40,653 nucleotides of DNA from Nisaea sp. (GTDB taxonomy: Bacteria > Pseudomonadota > Alphaproteobacteria > Thalassobaculales > Thalassobaculaceae), in contig NZLB01000045.1 in NCBI GenBank assembly GCA_002694075.1, positions 1 to 40,653 on the forward strand. Direction: 5' to 3'. The position numbers and the translations under genes were made by a program. Below the pieces are notes generated by a model. The model did not search any database, was not told the DNA's origin, and saw only the letters and a program-made list of their open reading frames with translations. Positions 26,325-35,772 of the stretch are shown here, one piece after another (within the stretch, counting starts at the first letter, position 1; the number at the start of each line of letters is the position of its first letter).

Positions 26325-26352
26325 TTGTCGTCCTGCGCATGCTTGTATACAT
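26325..26352 (+). promoter_or_regulatory. Predicted promoter with overlapping operator for the decarboxylase operon
   Basis: TTGTCG (26325-26330), a 16-base spacer and TATACA (26347-26352) form a fair sigma-70 promoter. The -10 lies inside a second TGTATACA palindrome (26345-26352) identical in its 8-base core to the one at 26245-26252. A repressor there would block RNA polymerase. The 5' leader would be about 25 bases, holding the AAGGGA ribosome site of the next gene. Confidence 0.5.
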
Positions 26353-26382
26353 TCGAACGATGGCATCCAAGGGACCGCTCAG

Positions 26383-26901
26383 ATGACCGCCGACGCCCCC
26401 GTTTGGCCCGACCAGCTTTATGATTGTTTACGGGCTCTCGACGTCACTATTTTCGGCCATGTGCCGGACGCCGGACATAAAGTGCTGATCAATCGCGCCG
26501 GCGCCGACCCGGCGGCCACGTCGATTGGCCTGACCATTGAATCCGAAGGCATCGGCCTGATCACCGGCGCCCACCTGGGTGGCCAACGCGCGGTGCTGGC
26601 GATGCAATCCAGCGGTGTCGGCAATTGCATCAACCTCTTATCGTTGATCCAGATCGCGCAAATCCCGTTTGTCGCTTTGGTCAGCATGCGCGGCGATTTC
26701 GGCGAGCAGAACGCCTGGCAATACCCGATGGGCCAAGCGGTGCGGCCGACCTTGGAGGCGATGCAGGTGCGTTGTTTCACGGTTGATCGGCCGGAGGACG
26801 TGGTGCCGACGGCGAGCGCCGCCGTCAACGCCGCCTATCATGCCAACCAGGCGACGGCGGTTTTGCTGTCGCAAAAATTGATCGGCGCCAAGCCGTTTTG
26901 A
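26383..26901 (+). CDS. Sulfopyruvate/phosphonopyruvate decarboxylase-like alpha (PYR-domain) subunit
   Basis: The 172-residue protein is the pyrimidine-binding half of a thiamine-diphosphate enzyme. It has GHVPDAGHKVLI, then TIESEGIGLITGAHLGG with the catalytic Glu (E53 or E55), AMQSSGVGNCINLLSL and LVSMRGDFGEQN, matching ComD-type sulfopyruvate decarboxylase alpha and the N-terminal half of phosphonopyruvate decarboxylase. The ATG has an AAGGGA ribosome site. The partner subunit follows 22 bases later. Expected reaction: decarboxylation of a 3-substituted pyruvate to the aldehyde. Whether the substituent is sulfo, phosphono or another acid group is not shown. Confidence 0.85.
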   Translation: MTADAPVWPDQLYDCLRALDVTIFGHVPDAGHKVLINRAGADPAATSIGLTIESEGIGLITGAHLGGQRAVLAMQSSGVGNCINLLSLIQIAQIPFVALVSMRGDFGEQNAWQYPMGQAVRPTLEAMQVRCFTVDRPEDVVPTASAAVNAAYHANQATAVLLSQKLIGAKPF

Positions 26902-26923
26902 GCGCCCGAGGGAGGGGGCAACG

Positions 26924-27517
26924 ATGACCGCAGACATGCCGCGCGTTCTGGACCGCAAAGAGGCGGTTCCGGCGCTGGTCGGTGACCCGGCCGACTTCCT
27001 GTTGATCTCCGGCCTGGCCGGCACCGGCAAGGATATCGGGGCGTTGACCGGCGAGGCGCATATCCAATTTCTGATGACTGGCGCCATGGGCGCCGCCGCC
27101 ATGACCGGTTTCGGCCTGGCCCTGGCCCAGCCGGACAAGCAGGTTTTGGTGGTCACCGGCGACGCCGAGCTCTTGATGGGGCTGGGCGCGCTGGCGACCA
27201 TCGGCGCCGAACAGCCGAGCAATTTGGCGATTGTTTGCGTCGACAATGGCCATAACGGCGAGACCGGCTATCAGCCGAGCCATACCGCCAAGGGCGTCGA
27301 CTTGGAGACGGTGGCGCGCGGCGCCGGCATTCAGATCACCCGCACGGTGTCGACCGCCGACCAGATCGCCGACGCCAGCCGCACCCTGCGTCAAGGCAAT
27401 GGCCCGGTGTTCGTGTGGCTGCGGGTGACCACCGACACGCCACCGCCCTATAAACGCGAGCTTGACGCCGTCGCCAACAAATTCACGTTCCGGCGCCGGC
27501 TGCTGGGCCATAACTGA
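26924..27517 (+). CDS. Sulfopyruvate/phosphonopyruvate decarboxylase-like beta (TPP-binding) subunit
   Basis: The 197-residue protein is the diphosphate-binding half of the same enzyme. It has MTGAMGAAAMTGFGLALA, the metal/TPP motif beginning with GD (79-80) in TGDAELLMGLGALATIG, and D107-N108 in CVDNGHNGETG, followed by QPSHTAKGVDLE, as in ComE. A strong GAGGGAGGGGG ribosome site supports the start. The C-terminus carries about 20 extra basic residues (KFTFRRRLLGHN) beyond the usual end. With the alpha subunit it should form an alpha/beta heteromeric decarboxylase. Confidence 0.85.
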   Translation: MTADMPRVLDRKEAVPALVGDPADFLLISGLAGTGKDIGALTGEAHIQFLMTGAMGAAAMTGFGLALAQPDKQVLVVTGDAELLMGLGALATIGAEQPSNLAIVCVDNGHNGETGYQPSHTAKGVDLETVARGAGIQITRTVSTADQIADASRTLRQGNGPVFVWLRVTTDTPPPYKRELDAVANKFTFRRRLLGHN

Positions 27518-27547
27518 TTTCATCCATCCCCCGCGAAGGAGATTTTC

Positions 27548-29026
27548 GTGTCCGAAGAATATGACGTGATTGTTGTCGGCGCCGGTAACGCGGCCATGTG
27601 CGCGGCGCTGTCGGCCCATGAGCACGGCGCCAAAGTGGTGATTTTGGAGCGCGCGCCGGAAGAAGAGGCGGGCGGCAATTCGCGCTACACCGCCGGCGCC
27701 ATGCGCTTTGCTCATAATGGTTTGCAAGACATCATGACCTTGGTCGATCTCACCGATGAAGAGATCGAGAACAACGATTTCGGCACGTATACGACCGACC
27801 AATATTATGACGATATGTTCCGGGTCACCCAATATCGCACCGACCCGCAGCTCTGTGAAACCTTGGTCACCCGGTCGCTGGAAACCGCCCAATGGATGCG
27901 CACCAAGGGCATGCGCTTCATGCCGATGTACAACCGCCAGGCCTTCAAGGTCGACGGCAAGATGAAGTTCTGGGGCGGCCTGGTGTTGGAATACTGGGGC
28001 GGCGGCCACGGCATCTGGGAGATGCAGTCGAAAATCGCCGGCGATTTGAATATTCCGATCTTGTTCGAACATCGCGCCATCGAGTTGATCTACGACAACG
28101 AAAAAGTGCGCGGGGTCAAGGTCAAGCACGACGGCAAGGTGCGTGACATGCACGCCAAGTCGGTGGTGCTGGCCAGCGGCGGCTTTGAAAGCAATTCCGA
28201 TTGGCGCACACGCTATCTCGGCCCGGGCTGGGATTTGGTGAAAGTCCGCGGCACCCGCCACAACATGGGCGAGGGCATTAAAATGGCCCTCGACATTGGC
28301 GCCATGCCCTATGGCAACTGGTCCGGCTGCCACGCCGTCGGCTGGGATTTGAACGCACCGGAGTTCGGCGATCTGTCGGTCGGCGACAATTTCCAGAAGC
28401 ATTCCTATCCCCTGGGCGTGATCGTCAACGCCGAGGGCGAGCGTTTTGTCGACGAGGGCGCCGATTTCCGCAACTACACCTACGCCAAATACGGCCGCGA
28501 GATTTTGAACCAGTCGGGCCAATTCGCCTGGCAGATTTTCGACAGCAAGGTCCTGCATTTGCTGCGCGACGAATATCGTATTCGCCAGATGACCAAGGTC
28601 TCGGCCAATACCCTGGAGGAATTGGTTACCAAGCTGGAAGGGGTCAATCCGGACCAAGCCCTGAAGACCTTGCAAGAATACAACGCGGCGGTGATGACCG
28701 ACGTGAAGTTCAACCCGGCGATCCTCGACGGCCGGGGCACCAAGGGGCTGGCCGTGCCGAAGTCGAATTGGGCCAATGTTCTCGATGAGCCACCGTTCGA
28801 GGCTTACGCCATCACTTGCGGCGTGACCTTCACCTTCGGCGGCTTGCGCATCGATGAGAACGGCGCGGTGGTCGATACCGACCTCCGGCCGATTCCCGGC
28901 CTCTACGCCGCCGGCGAGTTGGTCGGCGGCTTGTTCTATTTCAACTACGCCGGCGGCACCGGTTTGATGAGCGGCGCGGTATTCGGCCGCCAGGCCGGCC
29001 AGGCGGCGGCGCAAGCGGCGGCCTAA
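27548..29026 (+). CDS. TcuA-like FAD-dependent dehydrogenase (fumarate reductase flavoprotein family)
   Basis: Flavoprotein of 492 residues with the FAD-binding GAGNAAM at 11-17, E34 at the end of the second strand for the ribose, the GGNSRYTAGAMRFAH stretch typical of tricarballylate dehydrogenase TcuA, LASGGFESN in the middle, and a C-terminal PGLYAAGELVGGLFYFNYAGGTGLMSGAVFGR. Known relatives oxidise or reduce C-C bonds beside carboxylates. The start is GTG at 27548, fixed by AAGGAG 6 bases upstream. No TcuB-type iron-sulfur/heme partner is present, so the electron acceptor is unknown. It follows the decarboxylase subunits and probably shares their transcript and substrate pathway. Confidence 0.85.
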   Translation: MSEEYDVIVVGAGNAAMCAALSAHEHGAKVVILERAPEEEAGGNSRYTAGAMRFAHNGLQDIMTLVDLTDEEIENNDFGTYTTDQYYDDMFRVTQYRTDPQLCETLVTRSLETAQWMRTKGMRFMPMYNRQAFKVDGKMKFWGGLVLEYWGGGHGIWEMQSKIAGDLNIPILFEHRAIELIYDNEKVRGVKVKHDGKVRDMHAKSVVLASGGFESNSDWRTRYLGPGWDLVKVRGTRHNMGEGIKMALDIGAMPYGNWSGCHAVGWDLNAPEFGDLSVGDNFQKHSYPLGVIVNAEGERFVDEGADFRNYTYAKYGREILNQSGQFAWQIFDSKVLHLLRDEYRIRQMTKVSANTLEELVTKLEGVNPDQALKTLQEYNAAVMTDVKFNPAILDGRGTKGLAVPKSNWANVLDEPPFEAYAITCGVTFTFGGLRIDENGAVVDTDLRPIPGLYAAGELVGGLFYFNYAGGTGLMSGAVFGRQAGQAAAQAAA

Positions 29027-29122
29027 CCCCAGAAAAACCGTCGGCGACGATGGACTATGCGCGGCGGCCCCGGCAACTTATGCTGGCGGCTGCCGCGTTT
29101 GGTTTTAAGAGAAGGATCGCCG

Positions 29123-30319
29123 ATGTTCGCCGCCGCCCTCAACCGCATTGAAACCTCCGCTTCGGCGGTTATGACCCAACGCGCGCGGGCGATGCGCGCG
29201 GCCGGCCGCGATGTCCTGGCGTTGTCGATGGGCCAGCCCGATTTCGATACCCCCGAACATGTCAAAGACGCCGCCAAGGCGGCCATGGATCGGGGCGAGA
29301 CCGGTTATCCCCCGCTCGCCGGCACCGAGGTTTTGAAGCGCGCGGTGCAGGAAAAGTTCCGCCGCGAAAACAATCTTGATTACGCGCTCGACCAAATTCT
29401 GGTGTCGAACGGCGGCAAGCAAGTGATCTTCAACGCCTTCGCCGCCACCCTCAACCCCGGCGACGAGGTGATTGTGCCGGCGCCCTATTGGGTGAGCTAT
29501 CCGGATATCGTCAAATACGCCGGCGGCACGCCGGTCTTCGTGCCGACCGAGTTTCAAAACGGATTTCGTTTGACGCCCGAGGCGTTACGAGGGGCGCTGA
29601 CCCCGCGCACCCGCTGGCTGGTCATCAATTCACCGAACAACCCCTCGGGCGGGTGCTACCGGCCGGCCGATTTAACGGCCCTGGCGGCGGTTCTCGCCGA
29701 CCATCCCGAGGTGCGGGTCCTGACCGATGATATCTATGAGCATTTGGTGTTCGATGGTGCCTTCGCGACCATCGCGGCGGTGGCGCCGGCGATCGCCGAC
29801 CGGGTGTTGACCATGAACGGCGTGTCGAAAGCCTACGCCATGACCGGTTGGCGGATCGGCTACGCCGGCGGCGACGCCGCCTTGATCAAGGCGATGGCCA
29901 AGATGCAAAGCCAGGTGACCGGGGGCGCGTGCTCGATTTCCCAGGCCGCGGCGGCGGCCGCGCTGGCCGGCGATCAGACTTTGGTCGCCGAACGGCGGGC
30001 GGTGTTCAAGGCTCGCCGCGACCATGTGGTGGCCCGTTTGAACGAAATCCCCGGCTTGCGTTGCGCGCTGCCCGATGGGGCGTTTTACGTGTTCCCCGAT
30101 TGCCGCGACTGGCTCGGCCGCAAAACCGCCGCTGGCGCGCGCCTGGAAAACGATGGCGATGTCGCCGAACGCTTGTTGGAAGAACGGGAGGTGGCGGTGG
30201 TCCATGGCGCGGCCTATGGCCTGTCGCCGCATCTTCGGCTGTCCTACGCCACCGGTTTGGCGACCCTGGACGCGGCGCTTGACCGCATCCAGGCCTTCGC
30301 CGAGGGTCTGACCGACTAA
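29123..30319 (+). CDS. Pyridoxal-phosphate aminotransferase, aspartate aminotransferase-like (class I)
   Basis: The 398-residue enzyme has LALSMGQPDFDTP at the substrate end, [41 protein letters not shown], and the PLP lysine K236 in [21 protein letters not shown] near the C-terminus carries the carboxylate-binding Arg. It fits the I-gamma aspartate/prephenate aminotransferase group. AGAAGGA supports the ATG at 29123. It follows the TcuA-like gene after 96 bases and may be co-transcribed. Aspartate aminotransferases commonly act on cysteate as well, which would yield sulfopyruvate for the upstream decarboxylase (inference). A paralog is at 33700. Confidence 0.9.
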   Translation: MFAAALNRIETSASAVMTQRARAMRAAGRDVLALSMGQPDFDTPEHVKDAAKAAMDRGETGYPPLAGTEVLKRAVQEKFRRENNLDYALDQILVSNGGKQVIFNAFAATLNPGDEVIVPAPYWVSYPDIVKYAGGTPVFVPTEFQNGFRLTPEALRGALTPRTRWLVINSPNNPSGGCYRPADLTALAAVLADHPEVRVLTDDIYEHLVFDGAFATIAAVAPAIADRVLTMNGVSKAYAMTGWRIGYAGGDAALIKAMAKMQSQVTGGACSISQAAAAAALAGDQTLVAERRAVFKARRDHVVARLNEIPGLRCALPDGAFYVFPDCRDWLGRKTAAGARLENDGDVAERLLEEREVAVVHGAAYGLSPHLRLSYATGLATLDAALDRIQAFAEGLTD

Positions 30320-30945
30320 GCCGCGGCGCTCGGCCGCGCGGCCACCTTGTCCCGCCAGGCGATCAGGGCCGGCTGGCTGTCGTCGGGCCGTTTCTTAGCG
30401 ACCTTGGCGAAGTCGACGGCGATATAGGCGGTGATGTCGGCGATGGTGAAACGGTCGCCGGCGACGAACGCGCTGGTCGCTAGATGGGCGTTTAAATCAT
30501 CGAAGAAATGGGCCAGACGGGCTTGCCCGCGGGCCGCCAATTCGGCGATTTGGTCGTAGTCGTGGGGCCCCGGCAGGGCGCGTCCGGCGAAACCCGGCAC
30601 GGTGTTGCGAAAGGCTTCGGCGACGGCGGCCAGGCCCTCTTGTTCCATGCGGCGATTCCACATCTCGACCTGGGCGCGCTCGAGCGCGCTGTCGCCAAAC
30701 AGATTGGGCGTTGGATGAAGCTCTTCCAGATAGCGGCAGATGGCGACGCTTTCGGTAAGCAACGTGCCGTCATCCAGCTCGAGGGCGGGCACGATCATTT
30801 GCGGGTTCTTGACGCGATAGGCGTCGTCCATTTGCGCCTTGGCGCCGAGGTCGACGTCGACCAATGGAATGTCCAAGCCTTTCTCGGCGGCGAACACGCG
30901 CACTCGGCGCGGGTTAGGCGCCATTTTGTAATCATAAAGTTTCAT
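30316..30945 (-). CDS. Glutathione S-transferase family protein
   Basis: The 209-residue protein has a thioredoxin-like N-terminal domain (1-80) with MKLYDYKMAPNPRRVRVF and the glutathione-binding VPALELDDGTLLTESVAICRYLE segment, including the cis-Pro and the E-S pair. An all-helical C-terminal domain contains FVAGDRFTIADITAY with the N-capping box. The ATG follows a GGGGGGAAG ribosome site. It could conjugate glutathione to, or remove it from, an electrophile; the real substrate is unknown. Its TAG stop shares bases with the TAA of the upstream convergent aminotransferase. Confidence 0.88.
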   Translation of the reverse strand: MKLYDYKMAPNPRRVRVFAAEKGLDIPLVDVDLGAKAQMDDAYRVKNPQMIVPALELDDGTLLTESVAICRYLEELHPTPNLFGDSALERAQVEMWNRRMEQEGLAAVAEAFRNTVPGFAGRALPGPHDYDQIAELAARGQARLAHFFDDLNAHLATSAFVAGDRFTIADITAYIAVDFAKVAKKRPDDSQPALIAWRDKVAARPSAAA

Positions 30946-31012
30946 CGCTTCCCCCCTGTTTTTCGGCGCGTGCTGGCCCGCGCCGCCACTCTGCCCAAAT
31001 CGCCGGGCGCTG

Positions 31013-31681
31013 TCATGTCTTGTCGTTGTCGATGGGCCGGCCGGCGGCGTCAAGGCCATGGGCCGCCAAATAATCGTCGGGCTCCCAACGTTTCAACTGA
31101 AACACGTCGCGCAGCGGCGCGTAAAGATCGGCATAGAGGCGGCCGACCACGTCATATTGGTCGCGGTCGAGATAGAGCGTTTCAGGGTCGATCAGGCCCT
31201 CGCGGGCGTGCATGTGCAAAATCTCGCCGACCACCAGGTCCCGTTCGGCGCTAAGCTGCAGGGTGACGGTGCGCCGGCACTCGAAGGCGACCGGCGCTTC
31301 GCCGATGCGCGGCGGCGCGACCTTGCGGCTGGCCACCGGGGTAAACCCGGCCAGGTCGAACTCGTCAATTTCCGGGTCGAAATCGATGGCCGAAATGTTC
31401 ATGCCCTCCGCGATGCGCATGTCGACCAGGTTGACAACGAATTCGCCGCCGTCGCGGATCAAGCGGCTGGTGTCCTTGGGCTTGAGGTCGGGGCGCCGCT
31501 GGATGCCCAGAACGCAGACCGGCGGGTCTTCGGAAAAAGCGTTGAAAAAGCTATAGGGCGCGCAGTTGAGCGTACCGTCCTCATCGATGGTCGAGACCAG
31601 GGCGATGGGCCGCGGAATAATCGTCGAGGTGAGCAGCTTGTAGCGGTCTTTGTTGTTCAAGCTTGGCAGATCGAATTCCAT
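31013..31681 (-). CDS. Flavin reductase-like domain protein
   Basis: The 222-residue protein belongs to the FMN-binding split-barrel flavin reductase family. It has YKLLTSTIIPRPIALVSTIDEDGTLNCAPYSFFNAFSEDPP, the standard N-terminal FMN block, then KDTSRLIRDGGEFVVNLVD, and a C-terminal YLDRDQYDVVGRLYADLYAPL. GGAG lies 7 bases before the ATG. It starts 17 bases after the CocE-type hydrolase gene, so the two are one transcript. It may supply reduced flavin to a monooxygenase or act directly on an organic substrate. Confidence 0.85.
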   Translation of the reverse strand: MEFDLPSLNNKDRYKLLTSTIIPRPIALVSTIDEDGTLNCAPYSFFNAFSEDPPVCVLGIQRRPDLKPKDTSRLIRDGGEFVVNLVDMRIAEGMNISAIDFDPEIDEFDLAGFTPVASRKVAPPRIGEAPVAFECRRTVTLQLSAERDLVVGEILHMHAREGLIDPETLYLDRDQYDVVGRLYADLYAPLRDVFQLKRWEPDDYLAAHGLDAAGRPIDNDKT

Positions 31682-31698
31682 GAAAACTCCAAAAAAGG

Positions 31699-33558
31699 CT
31701 AGGCCGGCAACACCGGCAAAAGGATATGGGAAGGATGCGTCCGGTCGAGGTGGACGGTGTTGGCCGCCACCTGGCTGCGCCGCCAATCGCCTTCGGGCGC
31801 GCCGGTGTTGGGATTGAGGTCGAAATGCGGGTAGTTGGAGGATGAGATATCGAGGCGTAGCCGGTGGCCGGCTTTGAACACGGCGGCGGTGGCGAAAGGT
31901 TCGATGGTGATGGTGTAAACCGTGCCCGGGGTCATCAGGCTGGGCTCGGTCCACGACTCGCGATAGCGACAGCGCAGGATCCCGTCGGTGACATTGACCG
32001 CGTAGCCGGTTGGAAAATCGCTGGTCGGCGGGTGCACATCGATTAGTTTGGCGGTGAAATCGGTGTCCGGGCAGTCGGAGCTGACGTGCAAATGCACGGT
32101 GATCGGGCCGGCCAGTGTCAGATCGCTTTCCAGCGGCGGTGTCTCGAACACCAAAATATCGGCGCGCGCGGCCAGCGGTAGATAGGGCGGTTTCGAGCCG
32201 AAGAAGTCCGGTCCCTCGCGTTGATCGAAGGCGCCGCCGACCATGATCGGCTCGCCCGAGGTCATGGTGCCGCCAATCGACGGCACCGGATGGCGCGGGT
32301 CGTAGTCGAAGGTCAGCGCGGCGCCGGCGGCGGTCGGCGCGGTCGTCGACAAGCTGCCGTCGGCGTGCAGGTAGTAGGCGGTGGTGGCCACCGCCGGCGG
32401 CGGCCAATCGGCGAAATCGCGCCAGTCGCCGCCGTGGTCGAGATGGCCCTGGTCCGATTTGTCGCCGCCGCCGCCGCCCATCACGAACAGTTTGACCGGC
32501 GCTTCGCGGTCGACGCCATTGTCGATGTCGCGCAGCCAGCGGTCGAACCAGCGCCGCCGATAGGCGAAAAAATCCTCGGCCAGATTACCGTCGAGTGGCG
32601 CCTTGGCGCCAAAATCGACGTCGCCGATCACGCGCAGCGAGCGGTCGCCATGAGTCCACGGCCCCATGACCAGCCATAGCGGCCCCTTGCCGGCGGCTTT
32701 GAGGCCGAGGTAATTCTCTGTCGCGGTGCGCACATAGGCGTCATACCAACTGGACATGTGCAGCATTGGCACATTGGCGAAATCTTGCCAATAGCCCTCG
32801 GCGAAGATACCCAATTGACGCCAATACGCGCCGTCCTGGCCGTGGCGCCATTGCTCGAATAAATAGGCTTCGTAATCGGGATGCCATTTGAGCGGCGAAT
32901 GCCCCGGCCGCCACGGCATGGCGGCGAACCAAGCGCGCGGGTCCTCGGCCAGGAGCGCCGCTTTGAGCAGGGGGTCGGCTTCGGCCTCGGGCGAAAGTTT
33001 GGCCTGTTTCAAGGCCCAGGTCGCCTGTTTCAACTCAAAAGCGCCGCCCTGCCGGATACCGGCCTGATAGGCGTTGGAGAAGCCGCCGCTGTCGACCAGC
33101 ATGCAGGCCAGCCCCGGCGGGTTGAGACAGGCGGCGGCGACCTGGGTATGGGCGGCGTAGGAGAGCCCCATGGTGCCGATGCGGCCATTGCACCAGGGCT
33201 GCGCCATGATCCAGGCCAGGGTGTCATAGCCGTCCTCGCCCTCGGCCAGGTATTTCTCAAAACGCCCCTCGGAACCCCAGCGCCCGCGGCAATCTTGATA
33301 AACCACGGCGTAGCCATGGGCGATGAAATGGGCCGCCACCTCGGCGCGCGGGCGCGGGCTGGGGTCGGCGGCGGTGCCTTCGCGCGGGCTTGGTTCGGCT
33401 TTGCCATAAGGTGTGCGTTCCAAAATCACCGGGAACGGCCCCGGCGTGGAGGCCGGTCGGTAGACGTCGGTGGCCAGCCGGATACCGTCGCGCACCCGCA
33501 CCATGACATCACGGTCGACAATCATATCATTGCTGTCACGGGGGCCGGTGACGGCCAT
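31699..33558 (-). CDS. CocE/NonD family hydrolase (S15-type alpha/beta hydrolase)
   Basis: The 619-residue enzyme has DVMVRVRDGIRLATDVYRP and PVILERTPYGK at the start, the oxyanion-region VVYQDCRGRWGSEG, and the nucleophile S133 in MGLSYAA. WLVMGPWTHGD probably holds the catalytic His. A C-terminal jelly-roll domain follows, with PLESDLTLAGPITVHLHVSS and GHRLRLDISSSNYPHFDLNPNTG. This is the complete CocE/PepX_C layout; relatives cleave esters or amides such as cocaine, glutaryl or amino-acid esters. The ATG at 33558 matches the family N-terminus. A much longer open frame to 34500 is an antisense shadow of the neighbouring aminotransferase. No signal peptide is visible. Confidence 0.9.
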   Translation of the reverse strand: MAVTGPRDSNDMIVDRDVMVRVRDGIRLATDVYRPASTPGPFPVILERTPYGKAEPSPREGTAADPSPRPRAEVAAHFIAHGYAVVYQDCRGRWGSEGRFEKYLAEGEDGYDTLAWIMAQPWCNGRIGTMGLSYAAHTQVAAACLNPPGLACMLVDSGGFSNAYQAGIRQGGAFELKQATWALKQAKLSPEAEADPLLKAALLAEDPRAWFAAMPWRPGHSPLKWHPDYEAYLFEQWRHGQDGAYWRQLGIFAEGYWQDFANVPMLHMSSWYDAYVRTATENYLGLKAAGKGPLWLVMGPWTHGDRSLRVIGDVDFGAKAPLDGNLAEDFFAYRRRWFDRWLRDIDNGVDREAPVKLFVMGGGGGDKSDQGHLDHGGDWRDFADWPPPAVATTAYYLHADGSLSTTAPTAAGAALTFDYDPRHPVPSIGGTMTSGEPIMVGGAFDQREGPDFFGSKPPYLPLAARADILVFETPPLESDLTLAGPITVHLHVSSDCPDTDFTAKLIDVHPPTSDFPTGYAVNVTDGILRCRYRESWTEPSLMTPGTVYTITIEPFATAAVFKAGHRLRLDISSSNYPHFDLNPNTGAPEGDWRRSQVAANTVHLDRTHPSHILLPVLPA

Positions 33559-33666
33559 GGCCAAGCTCCTCAATGGTCTCGAACGCGGGTCTAACAGGCC
33601 GCTGACGGCTTGCATCGCCCCAGTCTCCGGCGTAGGGTCGCCGAGGTCACGCGAACCGAAATGTAG

Positions 33667-34902
<1,236 letters not shown>

Positions 34903-34926
34903 ACCAAACAGACGGGGTTGGGATCG

Positions 34927-35712
34927 ATGGAAATTCGTTTGGACGGCCGCACGGCCTTGATCACCGGTGGCAGCATGGGTTTGGGCAAGGCGATGGCGCT
35001 GGCCTTCGCGGCGGCGGGCGCCAATTTGGTGTTGGTCGCCCGGCGCGAGGATAACCTGGTCACGGCCCGCGCCGAAATCCAGGCCGCCAGCCCCGACGCG
35101 CGGGTGGAGATCGTCAGCGCCGATGTGCAAACCCAGGCCGGCTGCCTGGCCGCCTATCGCGACGCCGAAAGTGTTTTCGGCGGCGTCGACATCCTGGTCA
35201 ACAACGCCGGCCGCTCGGCCACCGGCCCGTTCATGGAGACCAGTGACGCCGATTGGCAAGACGATCTGGACCTCAAGTTCATGGCCGCCGTACGCTTGGC
35301 GCGGGCCGCCATTCCCGGCATGCAGGAACGCGGTTGGGGGCGCATCATCAACGTGTTGAACACCGGCGCCAAAGCGCCGCCGGCCAAAAGCATGCCGACC
35401 TCGGTCAGCCGCGCCGCCGGCCTCGCCATGACCAAGGCCCTGTCGGCGGAAATGGCGCCCCACGGAATTTTGGTCAACGCCCTGCATGTCGGGCTGATCG
35501 ACAGCGATCAATGGGTCCGCCGGCACGCCGACATCGGCGGCAATCAAACCTATGAGCAATTCATCGCCGGCATGGCCGACGGCATTCCCCTGGGCCGGAT
35601 CGGCCGCTCGGAGGAATTCGCCCATATCGCCTTGTTCCTGGCTTCCGACGCGGCCAGCTACATCACCGGCGTGTCGATCAATGTCGACGGCGGCAAAAGC
35701 CCGGTTTGGTAA
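34927..35712 (+). CDS. SDR-fold protein with altered catalytic residues
   Basis: The 261-residue protein has an intact NAD(P) site (TGGSMGLG, 13-20), the VVARR-type cofactor strand end, NNAG at 92-95 and the C-terminal ITGVSINVDGG strand. The catalytic tetrad is not the usual N-S-Y-K: by eye alignment K117 replaces Asn, NVLN at 142-145 replaces the Ser segment, and PTSVSRAAG at 157-165 has T158 and R162 in place of Tyr and Lys. The fold should bind cofactor, but classical proton relay is lost, so the reaction may differ. The ATG at 34927 was preferred to TTG 34918. It is probably co-transcribed with the aminotransferase 24 bases upstream. Confidence 0.8.
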   Translation: MEIRLDGRTALITGGSMGLGKAMALAFAAAGANLVLVARREDNLVTARAEIQAASPDARVEIVSADVQTQAGCLAAYRDAESVFGGVDILVNNAGRSATGPFMETSDADWQDDLDLKFMAAVRLARAAIPGMQERGWGRIINVLNTGAKAPPAKSMPTSVSRAAGLAMTKALSAEMAPHGILVNALHVGLIDSDQWVRRHADIGGNQTYEQFIAGMADGIPLGRIGRSEEFAHIALFLASDAASYITGVSINVDGGKSPVW

Positions 35713-35739
35713 GTGTGTGGTAAAGAAAGGCCCAGGAAG

Positions 35740-35754
35740 CGCGTGGGGAACGCG
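35740..35754. other. Small hairpin between convergent genes
   Basis: CGCGT (35740-35744) can pair with ACGCG (35750-35754) across a GGGGA loop in the 60-base gap between the convergent SDR and MoaD-like genes. It might help transcription end, but there is no U-tract and the stem is short. Confidence 0.2.
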
Positions 35755-35772
35755 TGGTAAGCCTGTCGCCGT

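Noticed and set aside
27786-27793. CGTATACG as a third operator
   Set aside because: It lies within the TcuA-like coding region and lacks the outer T and A of the TGTATACA core.
26825-29014. 729-codon minus-strand open frame opposite the decarboxylase and TcuA-like genes
   Set aside because: It mirrors two well-supported genes on the other strand and reads as His/Gln/Asp-rich low-complexity sequence.
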